DNA from: Thermoguttaceae bacterium
GTDB lineage: Bacteria; Planctomycetota; Planctomycetia; Pirellulales; Thermoguttaceae
DNA: 64,000 nucleotides
NCBI GenBank assembly: GCA_017441605.1
Contig: JAFRXD010000059.1
Span: forward strand, 1-64,000
Direction of reading: 5' to 3'
The position numbers were made by a program, and so were the translations under genes. Shown one piece after another: positions 43,760-53,207 of the stretch. Each line of letters opens with the position of its first letter. The first letter of the stretch is position 1. The notes under the pieces were generated by a model. That model was not told where the DNA came from. It saw nothing but the letters and a program-made list of their open reading frames with translations, and ran no database searches.

Positions 43760-46700
43760 TTACTTCTCGAACGACTCGGCGAGGACGTCCCAAAAGTTCC
43801 CCAATTCGTCGTCGTCAAAAAGCATATCGAGCTCGCGCGAAACGCGCCGAGTCGCGCGAGCTAACGATTCCCGAAGATCCGACGTTGGAATCGAAAGGGA
43901 GGTCGCTATTCCCGTCTCGGTCCGCGAAGCGTCGAAGGCGGATTCGTCGCGAATCTGCCGAGACGCGGAAAATGCGGCGCTTAAGCCCCGCGAGAACGAA
44001 TAAGTTGTCGATTGGTCGTTAGCGTCGACGAGGGTAATCGACGCGAGCGCGCCGGAAACGGGAACCCCGGACGAGAAGAACCGAGAAACGGTCAACGCGT
44101 CTCCCAAGGCTTCGATCGTCTCCGTCGCGCCGTCGCTCCATTCGATTACCCAGCGTCGAATCGGAAGCGCGCCGACCGAAGAGCGAGCGGAGAGCTCCAG
44201 CCGAATCGCGGAGCCGTCCAGAAGCGATTCCGAGCGAACGTCGACGGCGATCGGCGCGCTCTCGACCGTCAGGGCGACTTCCCCTTTCGCGACGACGCGA
44301 TTAGCGTCCAAATCGACGACTCGCGCGCGTATCGTTCGCGCGCCGAACTCGCGCGATTGAATCCGCGTCCAGCCCGCTCGCTCGCCCTCGACAAAAAAGC
44401 CGTCTCCGTAATCCCAAAAAAACGCGGCGTTTCGAGGAACTGAGAATTCGTCGGAAATCGCTAAGCGAAGGTCGTTCCCCGCCCAAGCCGAGTAAGAGTC
44501 GCGCTCGAACGGGACGCTAGCCATATTCGGGGCCTCGCCGAAGAGCGAGAGGGTCGAAACGGTCGCGGCGACGTTATTGGAAACGTCCGTCTCCGCCGCG
44601 ACCGAGACGAGAATCAATACGTTGTAAATTGCGCCCGAAGACAAGTTCGACGCGTCGAGATCGTCAAAGTTCAACCGAACGGAAGCGTTGGGAGGGAGAC
44701 TTGGAAGCCGCGCCGTTCCCATAAGCGAGTCGGAAGGATCGCATATCGCGTCGCTCGAGGCGTAGAACGAGACGACGAACGGAGGAGAACTCGCCGAGCC
44801 GACGTTCGCGACCCCGACGTCCCGAACCGAAAGACGCTCGCCCAAAACTATTCGCGTCGCCGAAAGGGCCGCCCCGTCGAGCGCGACCAAGTCGAACGAA
44901 TTCGCTTCCAAACGATAAGGGCCGAACGTCGCAAAATCGGAGTCGGCAAGGTTCGACCCTTCGGCGACGGCGCGAACTCGAAAGTAGTAATCAACGTCCG
45001 GCGTCAAATTGTCGATAGAGAAAGAGTCGGCGCTCGCGCGCGTTAGAGACGATTTCGCTCTAAAGTATTTGTCGGTCGAATACTCGAACAAGTAACTCGT
45101 CGCGCCTTGGACGCGCGAAAACGCGACGTCCGCGCTCGTTCCGGAACCCGAAACCGAGAGACTCGGGGTAGGAAGAATCGAGTCTTGGACGGCGATCTCG
45201 AGTTGGTAGCGAGACGCGCCCGGATTCTCGAAATAATCGTAAATTTCAATGTAATACGTATCCGGCGCGAGCCCTTCGAGCGAGATCGTCCCGACCGATT
45301 GCGCCCAAGCGAATCCGACGCGAGTCTTGTTCGAGTCGTAAAGACCAACGGCAAGACAGGTAACGTTCCACCGATAGTCGAGCGAATTAAGTCGAACATA
45401 GTCGTCGCTCGTTCCGGTCGAAGCCATCGTAAAGGAATAGGCGTCGACGTCGCCGACGAGGGAAATCTCCGAGTCGAATGTCTTAGAATCGGACAAAACC
45501 CCGGTTCGATAGGCGTAAACGAGTCCCTCGTTGGGCTCGTACGGATCGGGGACGACCGACGCGCGCTCGGTCGTTATCGAATAGGCTCCCAAAATACCAT
45601 AGTCGGTATATATCGTTTTTCCATAGACGATTAGCCCGGTTCCCTCGACCGACAAGTAATACTTGCCAGGAGCGAAATCGGAAACGTCGATCGAAACAAA
45701 TAGCGTCTCGATAGGGTCGTAAGTTCCAATTAGATTCCGATTCGAGTCGTAGATCTTAACGAGCGCGTCGAGATTGGTTATTTGGTCGATTCCTCCAATG
45801 GTAATAATCGATTCCTCGCCGTTAAGGTTAAACGAGAAGAAATCGACGTCGGAAGAGCGCTCGATCAAACCGGTTCCCAACTCCCCGACCGCCTGAAATT
45901 TCAGTTCCGCGGCGTCGTCAAAGGAATCGCCGTAATCGTCGTCTCTATAGTCAAATCCGTTCCGAGTTGTTATAATCGCGAGATCGTCTTCGAGATTCGT
46001 TCCCCCGTCGTACTCCTCCTTTGAAAAAACGGAAAGCCCCCAGTTATAGCCTCCGCCCATAATGGGGGACCAACCGTCAAAACCGGTTCCGTCGTGGCTC
46101 AAGCCGAGCGAATGGCCCACTTCGTGCGACGTCGCTTCCCCTTGCCAACGGACGTTGTCCGATTGAAAAATGTAACAAGGCGCGTCCGTGTTCCAGGTAA
46201 ACGAACCGACGTAGGTTATTCCGCCGACCCCGGGATACCAGTCGTTCGAACCGCCGATTACCGCGCGAATTCCGTAACTCGTATCGCCGTCCCCCGAATT
46301 GATCAATTGGTCGAGCGAAGGTTCTTTGGTGGTAACATTTACGTTGAACGGTAAATAGTCCTCGGAAACCCGAAGCCAGATCTCGTAGACGGCGCGCAAT
46401 TCCGCATTGGAGAAAGTCGTCGCGTCCCCGTCGAGATCGTACGCGGGCGACACAACTCCTTGACCGTCGTTCCAGTAGGTTCCGTCGTAAACGTGTCCGT
46501 TAAAATCAAGATAGATCGTATAACTCGACTCGGGAGCGCTACTTAGATTGAAGACAAAACTCTCGGAGACGCTTTCCGGATTTTGACCGGCTCGAGCGAG
46601 CAAAGCGTCGACCGCGGAGGAAAAGCTTCTCTTGGGCGACGATGGCGAGAGCGACCGTTCTCCGTCGACGAGCCCGGATTCGAGACTCGGGAACGACGTC

Positions 46701-46888
46701 GAAGCGAGCGCGCTCAACGTCGCGGAAGACGCGAGTTCGTTTTCCCAAGGCGTCGCGCTAAGAAATCGACGATCTTCGAGCGCCTCGAATCGGAGCGCCG
46801 CTCTTTTGGGCGCCGCGCTAGAATTCGATTGAGAACGGGAAAAACCAAAAAAACCGCCGACGCGGCTTTTAGAAAAAACGCGTTTCAT
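43760..46888 (-). CDS. P6: metzincin-type zinc metalloprotease with PPC, FnIII and CARDB modules (1042 aa)
   Basis: Start ATG 46888 with GGAGGGGG a few nt upstream places LRFEALEDRRFLSA at 32-45. The catalytic domain (about 115-330) has HEVGHSLGLSHDG at 255-267, giving the full metzincin triad His255, His259, His265 with Glu256, and a likely Met-turn SPIMGGG shortly after. Two PPC-type domains follow (the second opens DPYEPNEG), then one FnIII, a CARDB-like domain and a PKD-like domain (EWSDGATETIEALGD) closely matching the end of P3, and the tail FWDVLAESFEK. It is the smallest of the family. A weak TATAGT -10 is visible near 47016-47021 but no good -35. Confidence 0.93.
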   Translation of the reverse strand: MKRVFSKSRVGGFFGFSRSQSNSSAAPKRAALRFEALEDRRFLSATPWENELASSATLSALASTSFPSLESGLVDGERSLSPSSPKRSFSSAVDALLARAGQNPESVSESFVFNLSSAPESSYTIYLDFNGHVYDGTYWNDGQGVVSPAYDLDGDATTFSNAELRAVYEIWLRVSEDYLPFNVNVTTKEPSLDQLINSGDGDTSYGIRAVIGGSNDWYPGVGGITYVGSFTWNTDAPCYIFQSDNVRWQGEATSHEVGHSLGLSHDGTGFDGWSPIMGGGYNWGLSVFSKEEYDGGTNLEDDLAIITTRNGFDYRDDDYGDSFDDAAELKFQAVGELGTGLIERSSDVDFFSFNLNGEESIITIGGIDQITNLDALVKIYDSNRNLIGTYDPIETLFVSIDVSDFAPGKYYLSVEGTGLIVYGKTIYTDYGILGAYSITTERASVVPDPYEPNEGLVYAYRTGVLSDSKTFDSEISLVGDVDAYSFTMASTGTSDDYVRLNSLDYRWNVTCLAVGLYDSNKTRVGFAWAQSVGTISLEGLAPDTYYIEIYDYFENPGASRYQLEIAVQDSILPTPSLSVSGSGTSADVAFSRVQGATSYLFEYSTDKYFRAKSSLTRASADSFSIDNLTPDVDYYFRVRAVAEGSNLADSDFATFGPYRLEANSFDLVALDGAALSATRIVLGERLSVRDVGVANVGSASSPPFVVSFYASSDAICDPSDSLMGTARLPSLPPNASVRLNFDDLDASNLSSGAIYNVLILVSVAAETDVSNNVAATVSTLSLFGEAPNMASVPFERDSYSAWAGNDLRLAISDEFSVPRNAAFFWDYGDGFFVEGERAGWTRIQSREFGARTIRARVVDLDANRVVAKGEVALTVESAPIAVDVRSESLLDGSAIRLELSARSSVGALPIRRWVIEWSDGATETIEALGDALTVSRFFSSGVPVSGALASITLVDANDQSTTYSFSRGLSAAFSASRQIRDESAFDASRTETGIATSLSIPTSDLRESLARATRRVSRELDMLFDDDELGNFWDVLAESFEK

Positions 46889-47048
46889 CGCCCCCTCCGG
46901 AAATACTTGTCGCAAAAGCGCCTTCTCCCGCAACGCGCCCGTTCAAAAAAGCCGTTCCCCTCGTCGCGCCCCGTCGATTCCGCGCCTTCGAGCGCCCGAC
47001 GTTGTCGCGCGCCTCACTATAGTAAGCAAAAAAAACGCGCCGCCAAAG

Positions 47049-47090
47049 AAAAAATCAAAAAATCGCGCGGTTCGCTAGAGCGCGCCCGCG
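47049..47090 (-). terminator. Possible terminator after the DUF58 gene
   Basis: A short GC-rich stem (GCGCG...CGCGC) is followed by TTTTTTGATTTTTT on the minus strand, just past the DUF58 stop. Confidence 0.5.
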
Positions 47091-47099
47091 TCGAGTCCC

Positions 47100-48548
47100 C
47101 TACTCCATCCGAAACATCTCGTCGAAGTCGGGGGCGGAGACGCTCACAAAAATAGCCCCATGAACCGGATCGTCGCCAAGTCGTCGAAAGTCGAGCGGCT
47201 CCAGCGACGCGACGATCAAAGTCGCGCCGTCCCCGCGGCGCGCGTTGGCGGCGCGCAGGGTCTCGCGAAGGCGGTCCTCTTTCGGGGGGAGCGCCAGGGC
47301 GAGCCGGGTCGAGGCGCGGCGCGTCGAGCCGCCTCCGGCGATCTCGTCCCAGTCGTCGGGCGCGTCGTTCCAAGAGGCGACGCCCCCGCGTTTGCCGACT
47401 TGCGACGAAAGCTCGGGCACGTCGGCGTTTAGCGCGAAGCAGAGCCGCGAGTCGCCTTGTTCGGAACCGCGCTTAATCAGGGTCTCGACGAACGAAATCG
47501 CCTTTTCGGTCAAAAGCCAGCGCCGCGCGGGGTCTTTCGCGAGCTTGTCGGACGCGCAAAGATCCAAAACGAGCAGGACGGCTCGAGCGCGTCGCCGCGC
47601 GAAATCGCGCGACTGCAATTTTCCGCGCTTCGCCGTCGCGCGCCACGCGATCGTTCGCTTGGAGTCCCCCTCGCGCCAGTCTCGAATCGCGATCGTTTCG
47701 TCCGGAATCCGGGACGTTAGACTGCTCGGCGCCACCTCCTCGCGCGCGCTCTTTCCCTCGACGAACTCGTCCCAAGCGCGAGTTAATCGCCCGACCTTCG
47801 GAAAGACGACGATCTCGTCTTGGACGTCGAACCGCCTCAGCGCGCGAAAGAATCCGCAAGGGAATCGCGTCGAGAGGGTTAGCGACTTGAGCCGCCGGAC
47901 TCCGCGACGCGCGAAAACCCCGACGTAATATTCCTTTAAAACCGAGCGTTTGCGAATCTGAGGAAAATAGACGACCGGTCGCGACGTTTCGACCCCCTCG
48001 GAAAGCGCCGCGTCCGTCTTCGACGCCTCCAGGGCCAGCCGAGCGCGATTCGCGCGTTTTTTGGCGCGATTCGCCTTTCGGCGACTCGATTTGGAGTTTC
48101 CGCTCGACTCGTCCGCGCCAAGTCCGTCCCAGGGCGCGACTTTCTTCAACTCCTTCGGAAGCTCGTACTCGGAACTCTCGGGCTCCCAGGCGTCTTCGAC
48201 GACCAACGATCGCGCCGAGGATCTTTTCTCGCTCGCGTCGAGCTCGATTTCGACGTAAAACGGCTCCCCCGCGTAGACCGCGTCGGGCAATTTGCGCGAA
48301 ACCTTTAACTCGCGCAAGTTCCGCTTTCCCCAGAGGTAGTCGATCGCGAGAAACCCGACGAAAAACGCCCCCAGCGCCATGAGCAAATTGATTCCGCGCG
48401 CCATCGCGCTAAACGTCATCAGCCCGGCGACGACTAGGGCCAGCAGCCCGTCCTGCGCCATTTGGACGCGAGCGCGCCTCGGTTCGTTCGAAGAGGAGTC
48501 GCGCCGCCTCAATAGTCTGGGAAACTTGAATTTGCGTTCGGATTTCAT
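47100..48548 (-). CDS. DUF58 domain membrane protein
   Basis: DUF58 proteins are usually partnered with MoxR-type ATPases and von Willebrand A proteins; function unsettled. Two hydrophobic segments at about 34-73 (GLLALVVAGLMTFSAMARG and LLMALGAFFVGFLAIDYLW) form a hairpin anchor. The DUF58 signature is IRDWREGDSKRTIAWRATA with KLQSRDF after it. A basic, low-complexity insertion (about 145-170, RRKANRAKKRANRAR) is unusual. Start ATG 48548 has only a weak GAGA upstream; a later ATG at residue 30 (MAQDGLL) is possible. Last gene of the aminotransferase operon, 33 bp after the preceding gene. No MoxR gene is in view. Confidence 0.85.
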   Translation of the reverse strand: MKSERKFKFPRLLRRRDSSSNEPRRARVQMAQDGLLALVVAGLMTFSAMARGINLLMALGAFFVGFLAIDYLWGKRNLRELKVSRKLPDAVYAGEPFYVEIELDASEKRSSARSLVVEDAWEPESSEYELPKELKKVAPWDGLGADESSGNSKSSRRKANRAKKRANRARLALEASKTDAALSEGVETSRPVVYFPQIRKRSVLKEYYVGVFARRGVRRLKSLTLSTRFPCGFFRALRRFDVQDEIVVFPKVGRLTRAWDEFVEGKSAREEVAPSSLTSRIPDETIAIRDWREGDSKRTIAWRATAKRGKLQSRDFARRRARAVLLVLDLCASDKLAKDPARRWLLTEKAISFVETLIKRGSEQGDSRLCFALNADVPELSSQVGKRGGVASWNDAPDDWDEIAGGGSTRRASTRLALALPPKEDRLRETLRAANARRGDGATLIVASLEPLDFRRLGDDPVHGAIFVSVSAPDFDEMFRME

Positions 48549-48581
48549 GCGTCTCTATCGTGAAAAAGCGGCGCGTCGTCG

Positions 48582-49670
48582 CTACTCGCGAACCGACGCC
48601 AAAATCGCGTCGAGCGCTTTCGCCAATTTGTCGGCGGCTTCGAGGGAGCGCTCTTTAAGTTGATAGATGTGGAGCGCGGAGCTTGGCTTCTTCGTTACCG
48701 CGCCGAGAAACGCGCCAAGGGTTCTCGCGGCGCTCTTACCCTGGCTCGCGACCGCCCTCGCCGCCTCTTTGCTACCCGCTTCCGCCCGAACGTCCCGCGC
48801 GACGAAAAGCGGCAGGAACGGAACCCCCGCGGCGGAGCAAACCTCGGCGATCGCCCACGTTCCGCGATCGACCGCCGTCGCTCCGTAGCGCTTCGCGAGC
48901 TCTTTCGACTCGCCGACTTCCACTTTGCGATCGAGAGTCAGCAAAGCGCCGGTCGCGAATCGCTTTAGCAACTCGCTCGCCAAGAGCGACGCGCGCGTCG
49001 GCTCGACGCTCGGCTTCGGCTCGGAAGAAGAGCTCGATTCGGCTTCGGGATTCGGTTCCGCGTCGGCTCGCGGCTCGGTTTCGTCGGTCGGCTCGGGAGG
49101 CTCGGTCGGCGCCTCGGCCGCTTCCTTCGGCGGTTCGTCGGGCGCGCTCAATCTCGGGCGATCGAGATCCCATACGGTTCCGTCCTCGCGAACGAGCCGG
49201 TTCGGAACGAAAAGCGAACCCGGCTTCAAAGAGTCGACCAAGGGTCGAACGAACCCGATTTTCGCCACGCGCGCCGGGCGAAACGCTTGTAAGAGCGCCT
49301 CGGTTCCGCGTCTGGCGGCGTCGAGTCCGATTCCCGTCTCCACGACGGCGACCCGACGCTTTTTCCAGACTCCGATTGTGTACTTAAATCCGTTCCCTTT
49401 TGTCGTTTGCGACGACGACATTTTATCGAGCGCGCCCACGAGCGAGCGCTCCGTCGCCGCGACGATTCCAACGTCGACTCCACCAGCGACAATGCGATCC
49501 CGAGCCGCGCGCGAACGGAACGCGTCCTTAAAGAGAATCCCGTCGTAATCGCCGAGCTCCCCCGTCTCCAGGCGGCGCTTCGCCTCGTCGACGACCGTCT
49601 TCTCGACGCTCGCGAGCGTTCGAGCGCCGAGCCAGTTAAAGAGCATTCGAAAGGCTTGCGGGGGAATCAT
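48582..49670 (-). CDS. Nucleoside phosphorylase/nucleosidase-fold protein, probably degenerate
   Basis: Resembles MTA/SAH nucleosidases and PNP_UDP_1 proteins: VDVGIVAATERSLVGAL at 65-81, VAVVETGIGLDAARRGTEAL at 107-126, KIGFVRPLVDSLKPGSLFVP, and a late AVDRGTWAIAEVCSAAGVPF (266-285). The usual DMES substrate loop with its ribose-binding Glu reads DRGT (268-271) and the catalytic ISD reads ARD, so ordinary activity is doubtful. A Pro/Glu/Ser-rich insert (176-222) splits the domain. No clear ribosome binding site at ATG 49670; Met10 is an alternative. It follows shikimate kinase by 21 bp. Confidence 0.7.
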   Translation of the reverse strand: MIPPQAFRMLFNWLGARTLASVEKTVVDEAKRRLETGELGDYDGILFKDAFRSRAARDRIVAGGVDVGIVAATERSLVGALDKMSSSQTTKGNGFKYTIGVWKKRRVAVVETGIGLDAARRGTEALLQAFRPARVAKIGFVRPLVDSLKPGSLFVPNRLVREDGTVWDLDRPRLSAPDEPPKEAAEAPTEPPEPTDETEPRADAEPNPEAESSSSSEPKPSVEPTRASLLASELLKRFATGALLTLDRKVEVGESKELAKRYGATAVDRGTWAIAEVCSAAGVPFLPLFVARDVRAEAGSKEAARAVASQGKSAARTLGAFLGAVTKKPSSALHIYQLKERSLEAADKLAKALDAILASVRE

Positions 49671-49691
49671 TTAACGAGGAACGTATAGCGA

Positions 49692-50243
49692 TTAAACAAA
49701 AAAAGCGGGGGCGGCGTCGGCGATCTCGACCACGAGCTCGTCGATCGTCTTCCCGTCGGTTTCGACGATTAACTGGGCGGCGTCGCGATAAATCGGCTCG
49801 CGCGCCGCGAGGACGCGCTCGATTTCGGCGACGGGGGAGTTCGCGTCGGTGAGCGAAGGACGGCGCGACGCGGTCGTCGGATCCCCGAGAATTCGGCTCG
49901 CGATCGTCTCAACGGACGCGCGGAGCCAAACGACGACCCCGCGCTCCTTCATGAGCGCTCGGGAAGACTCGCGCAACGGAGCGCCCCCTCCGGTCGCGAC
50001 GACGAGCGGCTGGGGCAAATCCAAGACGTCGGCGACGACGCGCTCTTCGAGGTCGCGGAAATAGGGCTCTCCCTCGCGGGCGAAGATCTCGGCGATCGTC
50101 GCGCGCGCGTAGTCCTCGATCCAGACGTCGAGATCGACCCAATCGAATCCCCAGCGCGCGGCGAGCGCTCCCGCGAGCGTCGTTTTGCCGGTCGCGCGGT
50201 ACCCGATCAGGACGATCTTCCTTTTGCCAACGTTATCCTTCAT
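49692..50243 (-). CDS. aroK: Shikimate kinase
   Basis: Phosphorylates shikimate with ATP in the chorismate pathway, cytosolic. The 183 residues fit the family. Walker A is GYRATGKTT (14-22), the shikimate-binding DLDVWIE starts at 37, FRDLE carries Arg63, GGGAP is at 85-89, the lid RRPSLTD at 127-133 and the adenine-loop REPIYRDAA at 148-156. All expected residues are present. ATG 50243 lies 20 bp after the aminotransferase stop; the ribosome binding site is weak, which suggests translational coupling within the operon. Confidence 0.93.
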   Translation of the reverse strand: MKDNVGKRKIVLIGYRATGKTTLAGALAARWGFDWVDLDVWIEDYARATIAEIFAREGEPYFRDLEERVVADVLDLPQPLVVATGGGAPLRESSRALMKERGVVVWLRASVETIASRILGDPTTASRRPSLTDANSPVAEIERVLAAREPIYRDAAQLIVETDGKTIDELVVEIADAAPAFFV

Positions 50244-50263
50244 AACTCGCGAGTCGCCACGAA

Positions 50264-51130
50264 TCAGTTCCGGTCTTTCTTGACGAAATCGCCGAACGCG
50301 GACAAGATCGTCTTGGTGATCTTACCCGGCTTGCCATCTCCAATATCGCGACCGTCGACCTGAACGACCGGGATCAGTTCGGCGGCGCTTCCGGTCAGGA
50401 AGCACTCGTCGGCGGTGTAAACGTCGTGCCTCGTGAACGCGGCTTCCTTAACGGGCAGCCCGAGCTCCTCGCAGATCTCGATAACGACGTTGCGAGTAAC
50501 TCCTTCGAGAATGCAAGCGTCGATCGGCGGCGTCGTCAGTTTGCCGTTTTTAACGATAAAGATGTTGTCGCCGGTGCACTCGCAGACGTCCCCTTTATGG
50601 TTGAGCATAAGGGCTTCTTCGCAACCCGCGTAGTACGCCTCGATCTTCGCCATGATATTATTGAGGTAATTGAGCGACTTGACGCGCGGGCTGAGCGAAT
50701 CGGAGGGATTCCGAATCGTGCTGGCGGTAACGATCTTAATGCCCTTGTCGTAGAAGTCGGCCGAATAGAGCGAGAGAGCCTGCGCGATCACGATCACTTG
50801 CGGGTTCTTGCAGAGATTCGCGTCGAGCCCGAGCGTCCCTTCCCCGCGCGTTACGACCAAGCGAATGTACGCGTCGGTGAACCCGTTCGCCTCGCAGGTC
50901 TTGTAGATCGCGGCGAGCATTTCCTCTTTGCTAATCGGAATCTTGATATCGAGGGTTTTCGCGGAGTCCCAGAGTCGATCCATGTGCTTTCCGGCGCGAA
51001 AGACCTTACCGTTGTAGAGACGAATTCCCTCGAAAATTCCGTCCCCGTATAAAAAGCCGTGATCGAAAACGCTCACTTTGGCGTCTTCGCGATCGACCAA
51101 CTCGCCGTTCATATAAATTTTAATGGACAT
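50264..51130 (-). CDS. ilvE: Branched-chain amino-acid aminotransferase (class IV)
   Basis: PLP-dependent transaminase for the last step of Leu, Ile and Val synthesis. The class IV fold is clear: VFDHGFLYGDGIFEGIRLYNG (21-41, shown in part as FDHGFLYGDG), RGEGTLGLD, the PLP lysine in SPRVKSLNYLNN (Lys151) and ECTGDNIF (184-191). With ATG 51130 the protein has 288 residues, the normal size; the longer open frame upstream is the promoter region. D-amino-acid aminotransferase or aminodeoxychorismate lyase are less likely relatives. First gene of a four-gene operon with aroK, the nucleosidase-like gene and DUF58. Confidence 0.9.
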   Translation of the reverse strand: MSIKIYMNGELVDREDAKVSVFDHGFLYGDGIFEGIRLYNGKVFRAGKHMDRLWDSAKTLDIKIPISKEEMLAAIYKTCEANGFTDAYIRLVVTRGEGTLGLDANLCKNPQVIVIAQALSLYSADFYDKGIKIVTASTIRNPSDSLSPRVKSLNYLNNIMAKIEAYYAGCEEALMLNHKGDVCECTGDNIFIVKNGKLTTPPIDACILEGVTRNVVIEICEELGLPVKEAAFTRHDVYTADECFLTGSAAELIPVVQVDGRDIGDGKPGKITKTILSAFGDFVKKDRN

Positions 51131-51170
51131 TCCGACTAACCTTTCCGTAAAAGCTCGAGGAAGAGTCCAA

Positions 51171-51297
51171 ACCCGCCCAATCGCGGGTTCGCCGACTTCC
51201 GATCGTCGCCGCCGCCCCCTCGGGAGACGCGGCTCCTCCCATTGTACGCGCCCGAGGGGCGCGACGCAAGCGTTTTTTCCATTTTTTTTGCGCGACG
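51171..51297. repeat. Duplicated promoter/leader block, copy 1 (upstream of ilvE)
   Basis: This 127-bp block is a close direct repeat of 53208-53331, sharing ACCCGCCCAATCGCGG, CCGATCGTCGCCGCC and TGTACGCGCCCGAGGGG. It holds the ilvE promoter. The rest of 51131-51495 shows no gene. Confidence 0.85.
51241..51269 (-). promoter_or_regulatory. Promoter of the ilvE operon
   Basis: TTGCGT (51269-51264), 17 bp, TACAAT (51246-51241). The spacer is a perfect palindrome, CGCGCCC-CTC-GGGCGCG, an odd place for one and a candidate operator. Confidence 0.75.
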
Positions 51298-51495
51298 AAC
51301 CGCAAAAAAGCGCCACCCGCGGCCCCTTCGGGTCGTTAGCGGACGCAACGCGACGAGCGTTTAGGCGCGACGCGGCGATTATCGCGGTTCGGTCGAGAAA
51401 TTTGGGCGCGGTTACTCGACGTCGTTCGCCCGGGAGACGTCTCGTACCCCTCAAGGCGCCGTTCTAAATCAAGAGCGCGCCAATTCGAGACGGCG

Positions 51496-53154
51496 CTACT
51501 CGTCGCCTTCGTCGGGAATAATGGAAGAAGAGGACGCGTCCAATTCGAGGAATTCGGAAGAAGAAGAAGAAGAAGAAAATTCGTCCAAATCCGGCTCGTC
51601 CTCTTCGGCGTCCATATCGGAATCGTCAAAGTCGATAATATCAAGACCCAAAACAATAGGCGAATCAAAGTCCGTTTCCGCGACCTCGGCGCTTTTTGGA
51701 AGGTTGGATTCTTCCCCCGAACAAACAAAGAGATTCGGACAAGCGGAGAGGTCAACCTCGGGTATTTTACTCTTGTCGTATTTCAAAGACGATAGTCTTC
51801 GACAATGGGAAACGTCGAGTTCCCTCAGATCGCACTCGCGACAATCGAACCGTTGGAGGTTATGGCAATCGGCAAAATTGAGCGTCTTTAGAGCGCGATT
51901 GCCGGAACAATCGAGCGATTGAAGATCGGGACAGCCGGAAAGATCGAGTTCCGACAAGTTGTTATGGGAACAAACGAGAGTTTCGAGTTCCGCGCAATTC
52001 GATAAGTTTATACTCCGAAATCCGTTGGAATAACAATCAAACTCCCGAAGACCGACGCAACGGGAACAGTCGATTTTCGACAAATCGTTCCTTCCGCAAC
52101 GCAGTGAAACAAGATTCGAACCGGCGGGGAGCGCGATCCTCTCTAAATAATTGTGGTCAAAGTCGACCCTTTTTAGCTCGACCAAGTCCGACAAGTCGAG
52201 ACTCCCGCAAAGGCGGTTGTGGGAACAAAGAAGCGTTTGAAGTTTGACGCAACCGGAAAGAACGAGTTTCTCCAAACTATTGCGCGAACAATCGAGCGTT
52301 TCGAGATTGGCGCAATCGTTCAAGACGAGCTTTACAAGAGGGACATTAGAAAAACCGATTGTTTGCAAACCGTTGCAACTCGTTATTTCAAGATCCGTTG
52401 GGGAATCCTTTGAACAATCGAGCTTTTTGAGACTGGGACAATTCGAGATGGAGACGGAGGAACGGGAGCCAAAAAAGGATTCTTTGGAAGGAAGAAAACG
52501 GACCAAGCAAAGATTGGGACAACGAGCAATCTCAACGCGCCCTATGCTATCGTGGAGGGATAATTCGAGAGTTGCGAGAGTTGCGCAATTGATCGCGGAC
52601 AAATTCCGCAATGATCGCAGCTCTTTAATAGCAAGAATCTGATTAGCGTTAAACGTCCGTTCGTCTAGCGTTAAGGTTTCGACAACTCTTTCTATTGTAC
52701 AATCGTCCCAAGACGATTCTCCTTTTATCCCCCAAACGACGCGCTCGTCTTCCGACGATAAGCCAAGTTTCTTTAACGCGGCAAGATCGCGCTCGTTGTA
52801 GGGAAAGTCGTCGATCGATTTCGGGGCGACCCCTTCGGCGGACATATCGGAATCGTAGGCGTTCCTAATGAACTTGCTTTTCCGTCTGTCTTCGAACAGA
52901 GTATCCCGGGGATCGAAATCGAATTCTCCTCCTTCCACCTCAAGATATTCGGCGTATTCACTTAGAACGCGGGGGCGCATCTTGACTGACGCCTCCGACT
53001 TTTCTCGTGCCCCTTTAACGTCGCTCTCCGACTCGACTTCGTCCGACGAGTCGACGGGTTGAGACTCGCTCTCGTCGAGCGCCGACTCGCGGGATCTTCC
53101 CGTTAGAAACGCTAGCGCCTTACCGACAATCCCTTTGTTTTGGTCGTCTTCCAT
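51496..53154 (-). CDS. Leucine-rich-repeat protein, probably cytoplasmic (552 aa)
   Basis: Irregular LRRs of about 21-23 residues cover roughly 185-460, with a recurring LxxLxCSxNxL pattern (LETLVCSHNNLSELDLSGC, LQSLDCSGNRALKTLN) of the Cys-rich kind seen in bacterial internalin-like and effector-like proteins. The first 90 residues are acidic and Ser-rich without a signal peptide; the end is again acidic with a run of eight Ser (FSSSSSSSEF) and ends DEGDE. It lacks both the N-terminal motif and the C-terminal tail of its giant neighbours. Start ATG 53154 follows GGGGGA by 3 nt. It has its own copy of the duplicated promoter. Role unknown; a protein-interaction scaffold is the safest guess. 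Confidence 0.85.
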   Translation of the reverse strand: MEDDQNKGIVGKALAFLTGRSRESALDESESQPVDSSDEVESESDVKGAREKSEASVKMRPRVLSEYAEYLEVEGGEFDFDPRDTLFEDRRKSKFIRNAYDSDMSAEGVAPKSIDDFPYNERDLAALKKLGLSSEDERVVWGIKGESSWDDCTIERVVETLTLDERTFNANQILAIKELRSLRNLSAINCATLATLELSLHDSIGRVEIARCPNLCLVRFLPSKESFFGSRSSVSISNCPSLKKLDCSKDSPTDLEITSCNGLQTIGFSNVPLVKLVLNDCANLETLDCSRNSLEKLVLSGCVKLQTLLCSHNRLCGSLDLSDLVELKRVDFDHNYLERIALPAGSNLVSLRCGRNDLSKIDCSRCVGLREFDCYSNGFRSINLSNCAELETLVCSHNNLSELDLSGCPDLQSLDCSGNRALKTLNFADCHNLQRFDCRECDLRELDVSHCRRLSSLKYDKSKIPEVDLSACPNLFVCSGEESNLPKSAEVAETDFDSPIVLGLDIIDFDDSDMDAEEDEPDLDEFSSSSSSSEFLELDASSSSIIPDEGDE

Positions 53155-53207
53155 TATTCCCCCGACATAGTTCAAAAAAGCCAACGCGCGCCAACTCCGG
53201 CGCCCGA

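Noticed and set aside
51131..51454. N-terminal extension of the aminotransferase
   Set aside because: The extension overlaps the duplicated promoter block and would add about 108 residues not found in the family.
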